NCBI RefSeq assembly: GCF_036669915.1
Contig: NC_089321.1
Location: 14,550,292 to 14,614,291, forward strand
DNA from: Pocillopora verrucosa
Lineage: Eukaryota; Cnidaria; Anthozoa; Scleractinia; Pocilloporidae
DNA length: 64,000 bases
Direction of reading: 5' to 3'
This document shows, in pieces, positions 12,091-24,382 of the stretch. The notes beneath the pieces were generated by a model. It worked only from the letters and a program-made list of their open reading frames with translations, was not told the DNA's origin and did no database searches. The position numbers and the translations under genes are program-made. Each line of letters opens with the position of its first letter. Position 1 is the first letter of the stretch.

Positions 12091-12300
12091 GAACAAAAAG
12101 GGTGATATGCAAGGTGCAGCTAAGTGTGTCACTGATGCACTGCGACCACATTTTGATGTCATTTGTGATCTATTACAAAACAGACCCAGGGCAACATAAA
12201 ACCTCTTTGTTTTATACAATAAAGAAGCAAAAAACTGAATGGTGATGTCATCTTTGTCTGTCCACCTAAAGATATTAAGAAAGAACCAACCAAAATTCAT
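12091..12300 (+). repeat. Module C repeat, copy 1
   Basis: Directly follows MITE A. Contains GTGTGTCACTGATG, GTGATCTATTACAAAACAGA and GGTGATGTCATC. Related sequence occurs at 18561, 26264 and 47098. It is probably a separate short element that travels with, or inserts next to, families A and B. Confidence 0.55.
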
Positions 12301-12362
12301 GCATAATATTCAGCTTATTACATATTTTCTTTGTGTTTTTAGCTTCATCAGTGTTCAAAAAC

Positions 12363-15300
12363 ATGGAAAAGACTTTTCAGCTTCAAAATAAACTTCCAAG
12401 CTTACCTGTTCCTCCATTAGAACAGACTTGTAAAAAATATTTGGCATCAGGTATAATAATTGAAAATAACACATATTTTTTTTCTTTACAGGTATGTATG
12501 TAAAGGTTCAGTTTTACTTTTGATTTGAATATAATTTCCTTTGCCTTTTTTAGCATATTAGAGAATTATAATGAGTTTGCAAGAAAGGAAAAATGAAATT
12601 TAGATTTAGGAGGAAATTGAACCACAGCATGAAGATGCTCAGAGATGCATTCTGTAAATTTGAAAACTGGAGATGTTTGATTTAGGTTCAGTTCCCCTCT
12701 CAAACTTATGAATCAACACCTTGTTTCAAGCTATCCTCAAACACTAAAAGTTATTAAAATTCATGCATTGCAAAAAAAAAAAGAAAATGAAAACTCAGCC
12801 GTCTTTTCAGTTGAAACCAAGTGATTTTACTGATTACTTTGATTTGTCCTTTAAGTCTTAAGGTTTTATTAGTATTTCTCCCTACTGACTGCAATACAGT
12901 TTGTTGTTAATTAAACAGGAGAATTTAATGTTGTATCAAAATAACATTCCCTAGCTGATAAGCTTGTGTCTTCTCAATTAACCTGTTTGTGAGTTGACGT
13001 ATTGGAATCACAAGGAGAATTTACTAGTTAATCAGATCTGGTGGTTATCAGTTCTACATCAATGTACTCTTTTCTTTGAAAACCCACTGATTAATGCCTG
13101 ACAAATGTTTGAATTTTTTTTTTTATTTCTCACCTGCATTCCTATGCTTTTTCCCATAACTGTCCCTCTCCTCCCTCTACCCATTTTTTGGGGATCTTGC
13201 CCCTGTGTATCCTACCATTAACAGTTAGCTCTTAAAAAATTCAACTGTGATTTTCATATCTATTCATGACAGTAAAGCCTCACTTGACATCAGAAGAGTA
13301 TCTTCAGACTCAGTTTTTGGTGAATGAATTTGCCAGTGGAGTTGGAAAAGAACTTCAATGCAAGCTTGAGACAAGAGCAAGTAACATGCGTAATTGGGTA
13401 AGTGAATCTTGTGATTACTTTGTCAGCCAGTTCTGCCATATCAAAGAAACAATTGAATTAAAAAAAATAGTGAAAGTGTGTTAGTGTCTAAGGCTACTGT
13501 GAACAATCCTGATATTTTGAAAATTGGACAGCTCCATTTAACATTAACACCAGTGTCTATATTCTTAATACTCTTCCCTTTGCATTTTGTTTGTACTGAC
13601 AAGGAGAATTTGTTTAACAATCAAAATATCTTAGGTTGGTGATCATTTCCTTTACTCTTATGATCATAATGAATGATTCAACATTATAACAGTAATGGTA
13701 AGGAAAAAATTGGTTGCTGATCACTCTCAGTGTTTTAAAGGGTTAAGGCTGCATTTACTGTACCAGTATATCTAAAAATACACCTTGTGTAACGTTTCTG
13801 GTTTCTCAACAAGCTCGAAGAATGGTGGGAGGATGTAGCGTACTTAACACCCAGATATCCATCTGCCCCAATGGTCAACATTGGAGGACCAATACCAGTG
13901 ACAGACATATGGCCAGTCCAAACTGGAGCCCAAGTAACAAGAGCTGCCATATTTACCCATGCATTCCTTAAAGTTTGGCAAGAGCTTTACAGGTGAGTTA
14001 TGTTTCTTTTACAAAAACAAGATATCTTATTCATTGAGCAGTTTTAATTTAATTTTCCTATTTATTTCAGAGAGGAAAGCCCCATTGAGAGAATGGGTTC
14101 AACTCCACTCTGTATGTTTCAGTTTACACGGCTCTTTTCATGTTGTAAAGTTCCTGGCAGGGAAAAGGACTCCTTAAGGACTAACTTTGTTACAGGTAAA
14201 AACAAAATCTACTAACTCTTTACACCCTTACATCAATATACATATTCTCCATACTGTTCTCTATACATTTTCCTAGATGCCAACAAGGAGAATTTGTTTG
14301 ACAATCAAGAGAATCTTGAGTTGATGATTATTTGCTGTATTCTCATTACCTTAATGTGTGACTCAGTGGTGATATTGTAAGGAGAAATTACCGGTAGATG
14401 CTAGTTGCTCTTAGGGGGCATAGGGGTTGATTAGCATGAATCTTAAAGTGAGGGACTGTGATGGATTTAGGGTAACATCAGGCTGCTACACCTCTTGGAA
14501 TCAAATCCAATTTTATGCAATTTTATTGGCCCCTATTGTTTAAAAAAATAATGACTTGAACTTGTAGCACTGGGTAGATAAAGACCTTTATCTGACCAAA
14601 ATGCTATCGTTATGTGTTTTGAATACAGTTAAATTAAAACAAACATTATCCATTTTTTATGTGAATTATATACTTCTAACTGATGATTCTTGCTTATAGC
14701 TCCTCACAGTTCACCTCGTCACATTATTGTGCAAGTCAGAGGACGGATTTTTAGCTGTGTGGTGTTGGATGAAAATATGGAGCCTCTCTCACCAGCAGAA
14801 ATTGAGAGGTAAATCATAGAGAGCGTAAGAAACAATTCCACCACAATTGTGGTGGTGAGGGGGAAGGGGGGGGGGTATTGAGTGGGGAGATGGATAATTT
14901 CAGTGTGATTGGAATTTGAGAATTCTTTTCACCCAACCTTGCCAACTTTCTAAAGGATGCAGTATGACATGATTATTTGTTTGGGAAGGGGGTAGGGGTG
15001 AAGTGGTGGTGGGGGTAGGGGTGAAGTGGAGAGTGGGGATAATTTAAACTTTTTTGGAATTTTAAAAACAATTCTTTCCACTCAACCTTGTGAACTTTCT
15101 GAAGGATGCAGATTTCATTTTGGTTTCAGTGTTTCCCCCTAGCTTGGTACTTTATTATCTTTGATTGGTGTTTTTTTATTCCTTTTTTCTTTCTTTTTTT
15201 TTATTTTTTATTTGATTTGTGTGTCAGATTTAAATTTTGAATCTGAAAGAAAAACTAAATATATTTAAGCAAATCATTAAATATGCTTATAATGGCAAAA

Positions 15301-18300
15301 GTCTCTAGATTACCAAATGAATTATAGACTGAAAATGTGCTAAAAAGTTTGTTGCACTGAAACTTCTACAAATTTCTTTTCCTTTTAGACAACTTCAAGA
15401 GATAGGATCAATAGCTTTTTCAGAATCCCAAGGAATGGGAATTGGCAGTTTAACAGGAGAAACAAGAGATACCTGGCATGAGGTACAAACTCTTGGAGTT
15501 ATAAAAAATCTCTAAGTGCCTGACTTCCTAGCTCAGGGTTGCCATTAGTAGGTGACACATTGGAATATTAATAGTCAATAGCAAGTGTGAGGTCCTGTGT
15601 AGTTGCTGGTTTTATGTGCTTCTAGATCGATAAATGAGTTGCCAGTAATTGGATCCCTCTGTTATACTCTAAGGGTTCTTGAATCACCACAGGGCAAACA
15701 ACACAAATTGTTACAATGAAATGTATGTCGAAAAATTGATTTGGCTTCCAAAAAAATGATTTTTTTTTAGAGAATTCAGTGCTGTTTTGCAGCCGTTTTA
15801 TCAGAAAAGGATTAAAGCAATGTTGATACATGGGAAGTGCAAGTTTTTATTTAAATAACAATGAACATGCATACCAGAGGGTCGATTACTAGCAACTCAT
15901 TCATTGAGCTGCAGAGCTGTATACCTGCTGAGCCAGTAGTTTTGTGTGCTGCTAGAAGAATTGAGCAGCTGAGCAGTACGTGTACTGGTAAAGTGGTAGC
16001 TAAGTGGCTTGAAGTATTTTTTTAATGACACAGCTGAACCACTAATATTAGGTTGGAGAGAAATGGTTAGGAAGCCAAAAGAAAACCATGGGGCATAGGA
16101 TTCTTCTAAAGATCTTAAAAGTAATTCCACTTACTGTCTACTTTACTATATATTTTGGATGTTAGTTTGGAGAAGTTGGTATTAGATCAACAGATAATCC
16201 CCTAATTGATATATTTCTCTATTCCCATTACTTGTCTGTTTGATATTGTATTGATATAGTTATGAGAAATTCTCTCTTGGTCACTCATGAGATTTGAAGG
16301 GTTTAGTAGTATATTACAGGCTGAAGTGAAGTGATAGTGACAAAATAGGTAAAAAATAATACAATGAAAATGACAAAGAATACAAATTGTTGAATATTTG
16401 AATACCTGGGCTGGACTTATTGAATAACAGAGGGCCTTGATAGTAAAATGAAAAAAGTCTAAGTTGGTCCAATCTGCACTGATGGACAAATACTGATTGC
16501 TACTGTTCTCCTGCATTTAATCTTCAGCTGCAAGAACGATTGAAAGCATTAGACAGCAATAACCAAAGCATTCTGGATACCATTGAAAGAAGTTTGTTTG
16601 TTTTGGTACTTGATGAAAATGATCCTGTCACTAAAACTGAGGTAAAATTTTAAAATTTCACTTTAATTCATAACTCTTAGTTGGTGAGCTAGTGGGAAGT
16701 GGTGCAGGAGAGTAATGGATGGATTCAGGAGATAAAGGTTTGCATTCAAGCAATGCAGAGGAAGGTCATTGTGTTGTCTTGTCTTCTTTGTGTCTCTCTC
16801 CACCTGGGGGTGCAGATTGGTACCACTAAACTCAACCTGAAATGAAGTTGGGGACAGAGCTACCTTAAATGGATTTATTTTCCATCCAGGAATAGTATCA
16901 AAATAAACACTACTGGTTGTTTTGATCTTGCTACAGAAACTAGCCACATGGGTCAGTCTTACAGTCAAGCAGATTTTTTTTTAATGGAATCACCTTTTTA
17001 CATTCTAACATGATCAGTATGCATATTCTCCATACTGTTCTCTATACATTTCCTAAGGTGCTGACAAGGAGAACTTGTTTAGCAATCATGAGCTTCTGTA
17101 GTTGGTGAACATTTCCATATTCTTATAATCATAATGTGTGATTCAGGGGTGATATTGTAAGCCAGGAGAAATTTGATTCTGATCACTCAAAATGGTTAAG
17201 TTACTGCAGCTGAAATAGTTAAAAATTTTATTTTTTTTTACATAATTATCCAAAGGGGAGGAAATGGCTCGTTTTTAATGGATATTTTTTTGATTTAGTC
17301 TTTGCTGATATTGGTTTTTTATCTGAATATTCCTGTGACAGGTTTGTAGTCAAGCCATAACTGGAGATTGTAGAAACCGTTGGTTTGATAAGTCAGTGAG
17401 CATTATTGTCTTCAAATCTGGCAGACTGGCTACTCACTGTGATGTAAGTAATTTGTGTACAATACCGAAGTAATCCAATTTAGAAGCAAATATGAATTTG
17501 ACTTGGTAAAACAGAATTGAAAATTGTGCAAACCAAGGTTCCCATCATAGGAGAGAACCTTGTTGCCAGTACCATGAGACATAACCTTTCTTCCCTCACA
17601 CTGGACTTCATGAAGTTTTCTTCCATTTATTTCTTTTGTGTGTTGATGATCCTTGAGCTGCTTTTATTTTGATTCCTTTCCCTTAAGGAAACTGAATGTA
17701 GGGCCTTTGAAAGCTGGGGGGGAGGGGGGGGGGCATTTGATTTGTGTTACAAAGCTCCAACACAGGTTATTAAAGACCTTATGAATTTCTGAATGTCTCA
17801 AACTATTTTGGCCATCATTTAAACAACTGTTCTGTTATGTTTCAGCACACTCCATTTGATGGTGTTGTGGAAATAAACTCTATCATTTTGGCAATAAAAT
17901 ATCTGAAAGAAAAAGGTGGAGAGTGGAAGGTTTGTTAAATATAAAATTTGATTATGAATGTTTAGCCTGCAGTTGGTCTTTATTCTGTTTATAATTTTAA
18001 AATCTGTTTGAATATTCTTGCAGTTGACAATCACCCTTGAAATCTTTCACTCTTGATGTGTAAGAGCTAACTCTGTCTTCCAGGTGGCTTTGACTGTCTT
18101 TGTTGGATATACATGTACATGTATGTGCCTGACAATTGTGGGGAGTTGTATCACGGCGATATCGCGCACAATGTGGTTGACAAGTTTCGTAATTCTCACA
18201 ACTTGTCTTCTTGTCTGTGAATCAAAAAAGTTAGGAGAATTGAGATAATTATCACTCATGGGGAGGGGGGGTGGGGTCAAAAAAAAGCTTACTATATCTC

Positions 18301-21300
18301 ACTGACGAATAGATTCCATTTTGCCGCGCGTCAGTTCGGTGATGGATCACGGATGACGTTAACCCTTTACACCCTAACATCAGTATCTATATTCTCTATA
18401 CTCGTCTCTTCGCGTTTCTTTTGGTCTGGATTAGGAGAATTTGTTCTACAATCGAAGCATCTTAGATTGGTGATCATTTCCTTTATTCTCGTGATATTAA
18501 TGAATGATTTAGGAGAATTACTGCAAGGAGAATTTGGACACTGGTCACTCCTAAGGTTAAAATGTGGTGAGAACGAAAAAGTGGCACACAAGGCGCAGAT
18601 GAGTGTGTCACTGATGTTTTTATCATATTTTGACGTCATCTGTGATCTAATAGTGAACAGACCACGGCATTAATCATGAAGAATCTATTTGTTGGATATG
18701 ATAACGATGCAAAAGAATGGTAACGGTGACTTCATCTGTGCGTCTGTCCTCCGATATATCATAAGAAAGAACCAATCCAATTGCGTGCGTAATCAAATTG
18801 CGTGCGTAATCAAATTGCGAGTATGTGAACAAAATTACATGCATTTTTTTTGATCAGGGAAATCCAGAAGTGAAGAACTATTATAAACCCCAAGAACTGG
18901 TTTTTAAAGTTGATGATGGTATTAACCGAGCAGTAGATCTGGCCGTTCAAAAATATCAGGAAGCGGTGGGTAAATCTATTTGTTTATATCAAATGCACCT
19001 GGAAATAGTTTCATGTTTTGATAATGGAGTTGTTAGAAATGGATAAGTTTGTTTAGGAAATCATGTTGTAGGCAGGTACAATACCTTTTGAAAATACCTC
19101 AGCCGTCTATCGGCAAACTGTCCGTTGTTTGTCGGCCGACTGTCGGTTTTTTGTCGGCCAACTGTCGGTCGTTTGTCGGCCAACTGTCGGTTGTTTGTCG
19201 GCCAACTGTCGGTCGTTTGTTGGCCAACTGTCCCTCTTCTGTCGGCTGACTGTTGGCCGACGCTTGGCAGCCGACTGTTGATCGTTTTTCGGCTATGATC
19301 CAAGAATTTATCAGTGGATGAATAGGAGCTGTTCCTCACAATCCCAAAAAATCACGCAAAAAAAATTACAACCCACTTTTTCTATGTCCAACTTTTTCAC
19401 TCGGTAGGCTGACGATGTAAATATCACTGTGCATTCATCACGGGAATATGGAAAAGGTTTTATTAAGCCTTACAAGATTCACCCAGACACGTTTGTACAA
19501 TTGGCAATTCAACTGGCGTATTACAGGCTACATCGCAAGTAAGTACGTGTGTTGGATCTACTAACTGTTTTGATGTTTATTTTTGTTCTCGTTTGCAACT
19601 AATCATTGAACTTTGTTATTCTTTAGACCAGCTCCCACTTATGAAACGGGTCAGACTCGACAATTTTATCACGGACGGACAGAAACGGTGAGTTTCCTGG
19701 AAAATGTGTTTCTATTCAACAACTTAGTTGTCATACCTTTTTAGTTAAGTCTTTTGATGAGCATATGGTATTGGTTTTATAAGAAGCCGCAAAGGAAGTA
19801 ATTTTCAAATTCAGTTCTACGCCCCGGATCAAATAGGTTGATGTCCTGTCAATAAATTGCAAAATCAATACCACAGCGGGCTGACTCCCAGTCAAAAACG
19901 TCAAAGATGATAGTTGTTTGTACACTAGGCAAAAAATCCCGTAACAAGCCTCCTCTGCAACCTTGACGTTTTCAAAGCGAGGATAATTTGGTCTTATCAG
20001 CTGAGTTGTTGATGTAAATTGGCCACCGTAGAGAGTTTTAAAAGCTAACGTTTCGGACGTTAGCCCTTCGCCATTTTCTATGAAGGAGAGCTAACGCTTG
20101 AATCGTCAGCTTTAGAAACTCGTCACCGTGACCAATTTACATTTTTAATTCAACTGATTAAACCAAATATCTCGTAACACCCCATATCGACGCAGCACCA
20201 CAGTTTATTTTGTAGAAAGCTACCCCTTGTTGTCAAAGTGACCAGCTTTGTTAGTTAGTGGAGGGAATTAAAAAAAAAATGAATTGTAAAAAATTTCCTC
20301 CTTTGATTTTTTTGTTTCAGATTCGTTCATGTACCATGGAATCAGTGGCCTGGTGTAAAGCAATGTTCGATGGCAATGCTGATGTAAGGGACTTTTCAAC
20401 AATTTGAGTCAGTAAAAATCACGTAATTCGAGTTAGCTTAGGCCTCAATGTTCTTGATGATAGATTTATAAGCCATTTAATGTCTCTTTCACCCTTTTAC
20501 GCCCCAGTATCAATATGCGTATTCTCCATACAGTTGTCTACACATTTCTAAGGTGCCGACAAAGAGAATTTGTGTAACAATCAAGAGGTTCTTTGACTGT
20601 TGCTCATTTGTTTTATTCTCGTGTCCTCAATGTTTGATTCACGGGCAATATTGTAGGGAGAAATTAGCTACTTGTCACTCGTCTTTTGCTCTCGTATTTT
20701 TCAGAAGTCGACGAAAATGCGGCTGTTTCGTGAAGCTTATACGAGTCATGATTCACTCATGAGAGACGCGGTCAATGGCCAAGGTATGAATACTAACTCT
20801 TGAACCTTCATGTTTCTGTCACAGAGTCTCCCTGAAAGGGTAATGAAAAATTAGAATTGCAAAATTGAAGAATAATTTAGCAATTAACAGTTCCTTTTCT
20901 TTTCCCGTTCAGGAATTGATCGTCACTTGCTGGGGCTTCAGTTAATAGCTGCCTCCGAAGGTAATGTAGCGAGTTTAGTTCATTACAAAAACGAATCAGA
21001 TGATCTCTGTCGACTATATTCTATCTTGTGAATGACACATTGACTGATGCGAAAAAAATTCGTTTCTCGCTTAAAACCAAGAAAGAATGCACAGCAAAGG
21101 TGTGAAGAAAAAACTTAAAGTTTTTGAACATAAGCAAACCGTGGCAAAGTTCCCTAGCCATATCTCATCAGAAACGGAAATATTTCTTTCAACAATGTAT
21201 AGAATTTATTTTCGGTTTGTAAGCCCTAAAGTCGAACGGCATTAAAATTTTGGCGTTTCCTTGTGATACGTTTGAGTCTAATTCTGGACTACAACCGAAA

Positions 21301-24155
21301 TTTCATCTGGGTTTGTTAGCTTGTCAAAGAAACTACATTTTTCAAAGAAACCCAACACTGTGTAGGGGCCTGGGCCTCGAAGATGTCTCAATTACGCACG
21401 CGCAGGTTAAAAGTAACCCCGATCTACCATATCCGTGCGATCTAGATATAAAACTAGTCCATGTGGCTACCTAATTTGAATTAAGACCGTACTTACTAGG
21501 ATCATTTCTATAGTACGCGTCCCGTCTTTGCATCCCAACAAAGACAACACCATCAACCGTGATGACGATGCGTAGCGTTCACCTCTGAGCGCGAAGCACG
21601 TCGTCGATTTTGTCTTCATGGCAATCGGTCGGCGACGATTGATGACCGTTCCCTTTACTCCAATAGTGAGGACTGGGAGGAGGTGATCGCATTCAGAGCG
21701 GTTGATATTCTTACATTAAAAATCTGATGAAAGTTGATTATTTCTATCTTAGTGATGCTGTGTAGTGAACCTTCCTACGTAAGCAATTGGTAGAGGGTGC
21801 ACTATGTGGCACCATCGCGATATCTGTAATAGAACTACACTTTAATGTCAACAAAAAAACAATTTTCTTCGCTTTGCTGTTCAGAAATCTGCTCGGCGGA
21901 CCTAAAATATGGGAGAGAGCCATAACAAGGTTTTCCTTGCCGATGGACTGTTTTGGTTTGGAAAGATGTGTTTATTTATTGCGAAATGTTAATAAATGCG
22001 CGACATTTAAACCCACGTGTTTCCGTTGTTCTTTCTGAAATATATTCGTGATAAAAATGGAATAAATACCCTTGATCCGAACATATTTCGTTTTCTAATA
22101 CATCATAAATATTTGCCAATGGTTTTGTAACGGTTTTAGCTAAGAAGCCGTCGCAGTATTTAAGTGTCGTTTCTTCGACCTTTTGTAACCACAATTATGC
22201 AAATTAATGGCAACCGGTGTGTCAACTGAACAATAGTGATTGCGTTGCGTTGCGTTACCAGTCATCCATGACACCCACACGACGTCATGAATGTTGAATT
22301 GTTTCTTTTCTTTCCTCTTGTTTCTCTCTCTAGTTTTTTACTTACTCTTTTTTTATCTGAAAATAATTTTTATTCCAAGTGTCCAAACAGAATAATTTTC
22401 TCTTCTTTTTCGCTGTTAGACTAAAGATAAAATTATTGCTGATTCTTGAGTCCGATCATCTGTCACGCATGTCTATCGTATATTTTGTATGAATTGCAGA
22501 TACGTGAACTAAATTGTAGCGTCTGGCAATTCGTGATTCGATATCTTAAGTATTTTTTTAAATTATTTTTTGTTACCCAGGATTGCCAACACCGGCTATC
22601 TACACAGATAAAGCGTGGACGGCGAGGTATTTATTTCCTGTACTATAATAGTGAAATATACTAGGTGCAATACTGGCGCGCATTTGGTTGGTCAATTTAT
22701 TATATGCGTGCCTAGGTACTCTTTTCTCACACTATTTTCGCTTTCATGTCTCGTCTTGTAGCGCATATTGATTGAAAAACGTAGAGTTCGAACAAAGTTA
22801 ACAAAACCGCCAATAAAAAAAAGGATTAGAATGGCGACTTTGAGAAACCGAAAAGTTCTTGCGGGGAAACAGGGAAACCGCCTGGAGCGCGGGAAAGTGT
22901 GTGTGATTAGTTTAAGGTTTGGATCTGATTGGTTTACGATTCTTTCTTCTTCGACAAATCACAAGGCGAAATGAAATAAAACTCCTTGACATTCAATTGA
23001 AAATTGGCCCAATAAAACCTTAGAACTACGTCTTTCATTCTTTAATCCCGGTTTCCTTCGCGGTGTTTTGCAGCGGTGGTGGTGGCAACTTCGTCCTCTC
23101 GACAAGTTGTGTAGGATTTTCTTCAATACTTGGTGGCTGCGCTGCAATGGTGAAAGACGGGTATGGAGCATTCTATAGCATCGAGGACAACAGGTGAGTT
23201 ATTCTGGTTCAAAGAACTATGCCACAGTCACTTGAGTGTTAAATTAGACTTCCTTTCAAATTTTCAAACCAACGAGTCAGAAAGATAAGATGAAAGGATG
23301 AAAACGAACGAACGAACTGGTGAGCTATTAAATGAATAAGCGAAGGAACGAATAAACGAAGAGGCGATCGGAATAACAAACGAGCAAACAAGCGAACGAG
23401 AGATCGAAAGAACGAACGAGCGAATCAACGGAAAAGCGAATGAAACAACAAACGAACAAACGAGCGAACAAGTGGACGAAAGATCGAAAGCACGAACGAG
23501 CGAACGAGCGAATAAACGAACGAAATAACAAACGATCGAACGAAAGAACGAACGAACGAGCGAACGAAAGATCGGAAGATCGAACAAGCGAGCGAACGCG
23601 CGAACGCGCGAACGCGCGAACGTGCGAACGCACAAACGAGCGAATGAACGAAAAAGCGAAAGAAATAACAAGATAGCAAACGAACGAACGCGAAACTTAA
23701 GGACGAAAGGAAAAAAAAATAGACACGAATTCAAAAAAAGAAAAAGAAAGGTCGAAGAAGCGACCTAAAGAGAACGAGATTGAACGAGCGGGCGAGTTAA
23801 TCAAAATACATTTTACAAGGATTTGTCAACAGAACGAGTTTAGAATCCTTTACCATGCTATGTCCTCGTTGCTTCTCTGTTTGTCGAGCTTGGCAATCGG
23901 ATCGAATCCCCTTGCTGCCAATAAATGGTGAGTTAACTACTCAATTTTCCCGCCCCAGGCAAAAGTGTTTTTCATGGTCTCTTGCTGCCAGAGCTCCTGA
24001 ATGTTAATTGTGGCTTTTTGCTTCTTCCTTTCAGAATTAACTTTGTTATCGCGACGTTTACAACCTCTGAGGTTACGGATGCCAAAAAGTTCCAGCATTC
24101 ACTTGACGAGAGTTTCCGAGACATGAAACATCTCTTACTGACATCTAAGCTGTAA
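12363..24155 (+). CDS. CROT: Peroxisomal carnitine O-octanoyltransferase-like
   Basis: Eighteen coding exons: 12363-12450, 13273-13397, 13814-13992, 14071-14195, 14700-14808, 15389-15482, 16528-16641, 17342-17443, 17846-17929, 18858-18965, 19408-19538, 19627-19687, 20321-20383, 20705-20783, 20913-20960, 22581-22626, 23074-23193 and 24035-24155. All have GT-AG borders and consistent phase, giving 598 residues (human CROT has 612). Family marks in order: TFQLQNKLPSLPVPPL at the start, LEEWWEDVAYL, the catalytic-His block HCDHTPFDG (His313), QLAYYRLH, FYHGRTET, and the carnitine-site VLSTS (S528-S530). The chain ends in SKL, a canonical PTS1 peroxisomal signal. The enzyme moves medium-chain acyl groups between CoA and carnitine so that products of peroxisomal beta-oxidation can leave for mitochondria. 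Length and the N-terminal block favour CROT over CRAT; CPT-type membrane segments are absent. Confidence 0.93.
13541..13744 (+). mobile_element. Family B MITE in CROT intron 2
   Basis: CAAGGAGAATTTGTTTAACA core, TTGGTGATCATTTCCTTTA, and right end TTTTAAAGGGTTAA. The left end is diverged. Confidence 0.6.
14212..14431 (+). mobile_element. Family B MITE in CROT intron 4
   Basis: Begins CTCTTTACACCCTTACATCA, contains AAGGAGAATTTGTTTGACAA and GTGATATTGTAAGGAGAAAT, and ends near GGGGTTGA. It starts 17 bases after exon 4. Confidence 0.6.
16130..16303 (-). mobile_element. Family A MITE, inverted and end-degraded, in CROT intron 6
   Basis: On the minus strand it matches family A (GGTCACTCATGAG reversed, AGATCAACAGATAATCCCCT). 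The TTAA ends are only partly kept. Confidence 0.5.
16990..17203 (+). mobile_element. Family B MITE in CROT intron 7
   Basis: TTTACATTCTAACATGATCA start, GCATATTCTCCATACTGTTC, ACAAGGAGAACTTGTTTAGC, and GGTTAA near the right end. Confidence 0.6.
18359..18560 (+). mobile_element. Family B MITE with clear left end, CROT intron 9
   Basis: The best-preserved family B left end: TTAA, CCCTTTACACCCTAACATCA, then GTTGGTGATC-type core. This reference copy shows the terminal inverted repeat CCCTTTACACCCTAA that pairs with TTAGGGTGTAAAGG elsewhere. Confidence 0.65.
18561..18790 (+). repeat. Module C repeat, copy 2
   Basis: Follows MITE B as module C follows A at 12091. Contains GAGTGTGTCACTGATG, TTTTGACGTCATCTGTGATC and GGTGACTTCATCTGTGCG. 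A short tandem TTGCGTGCGTAATCAAA follows at about 18781-18815. Confidence 0.55.
19105..19275 (+). repeat. 22-bp minisatellite in CROT intron 10
   Basis: About seven imperfect copies of a 22-base unit, typical core TTTGTCGGCCAACTGTCGGT. G+C is well above the flanking intron. The repeat forces open frames on both strands that are not genes. Confidence 0.85.
19986..20168. repeat. Palindromic fold-back element E, copy 1
   Basis: In CROT intron 12. Left arm ATTTGGTCTTATCAGCTGAG ... GTAAATTGGCCACCG ... AGCTAACGTTTCG; right arm is its near reverse complement, ending CAACTGATTAAACCAAAT. Half copies occur at about 26975 and 40976. Confidence 0.75.
20487..20690 (+). mobile_element. Family B MITE abutting CROT exon 14
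   Basis: TTTTACGCCCCAGTATCAAT, GCGTATTCTCCATACAG, AAAGAGAATTTGTGTAACAA and TTGTAGGGAGAAATTAGC. It ends about 15 bases before the exon 14 acceptor, so the branch-point region is probably element-derived or squeezed. Confidence 0.6.
23283..23795 (+). repeat. GAAC/GAGC tetranucleotide satellite in CROT intron 17
   Basis: About 500 bp of degenerate GAAC, GAGC and GAAA units, including a GAACGCGC patch near 23595-23625. It explains the long Arg/Ser/Phe/Val-rich frames on the minus strand and the Asn/Glu/Arg-rich one on the plus strand. Confidence 0.9.
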
Positions 24156-24171
24156 GACGAAGAGCACTTTT

Positions 24172-24382
24172 TTAACCCTTTCACTCTCATGAGAGACCAA
24201 GACAGAATTTCTCCTCACAATATCAATACATTATCAAGCAAACAAATAATGAGAATAAAGAAAAATATCAGTTAGGGGATTACCAGTTGATCCAATACCA
24301 AATTCTCTTACTAACATCTTAAGAATTGTATGGCAGACATTAAGGAGAATTAGTCATGAGGTCGTGGCAGTGAAAAGGTTAA
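24172..24382 (+). mobile_element. Family A TTAA-flanked MITE, copy 3
   Basis: TTAA, CCCTTTCACTCTCATGAGAG, shared core, GTGGCAGTGAAAAGG and TTAA. It begins 17 bases after the CROT stop, so it probably lies in the 3' UTR. A second, degraded family A copy follows at about 24527-24713 (CTCCTCACAATATCAATACA, AGATCTTGGGAGGTGAAGG). Confidence 0.7.

Larger units (their letters stand above)
10779..12362. promoter_or_regulatory. Divergent EXOSC4/CROT intergenic region
   Basis: EXOSC4 starts leftward at 10778 and CROT coding begins rightward at 12363. An acceptor-like TTTTTAG at 12336-12342 just before the CROT ATG suggests a non-coding upstream exon; one possible donor is at 11081 (TTTCAG|GTAAAG). If so, the two promoters share roughly 10780-11000. 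The rest holds repeats: palindrome D at 11710, MITE A at 11879 and module C after it. This is inference from layout only. Confidence 0.35.

Noticed and set aside
14071..14177. Alternative plus-strand frame reading ERKAPLREWVQLHS with stop
   Set aside because: Wrong frame for CROT exon 4; the spliced frame EESPIERMGSTPLCMFQF matches the family.
19049..19339. Open frames on both strands with repeated Pro/Thr/Val pattern
   Set aside because: Products of the 22-bp minisatellite in CROT intron 10.
23264..23734. Long minus-strand frames rich in Arg, Ser, Phe and Val, and the plus-strand Asn/Glu/Arg frame
   Set aside because: They are translations of the GAAC/GAGC tetranucleotide repeat inside CROT intron 17.
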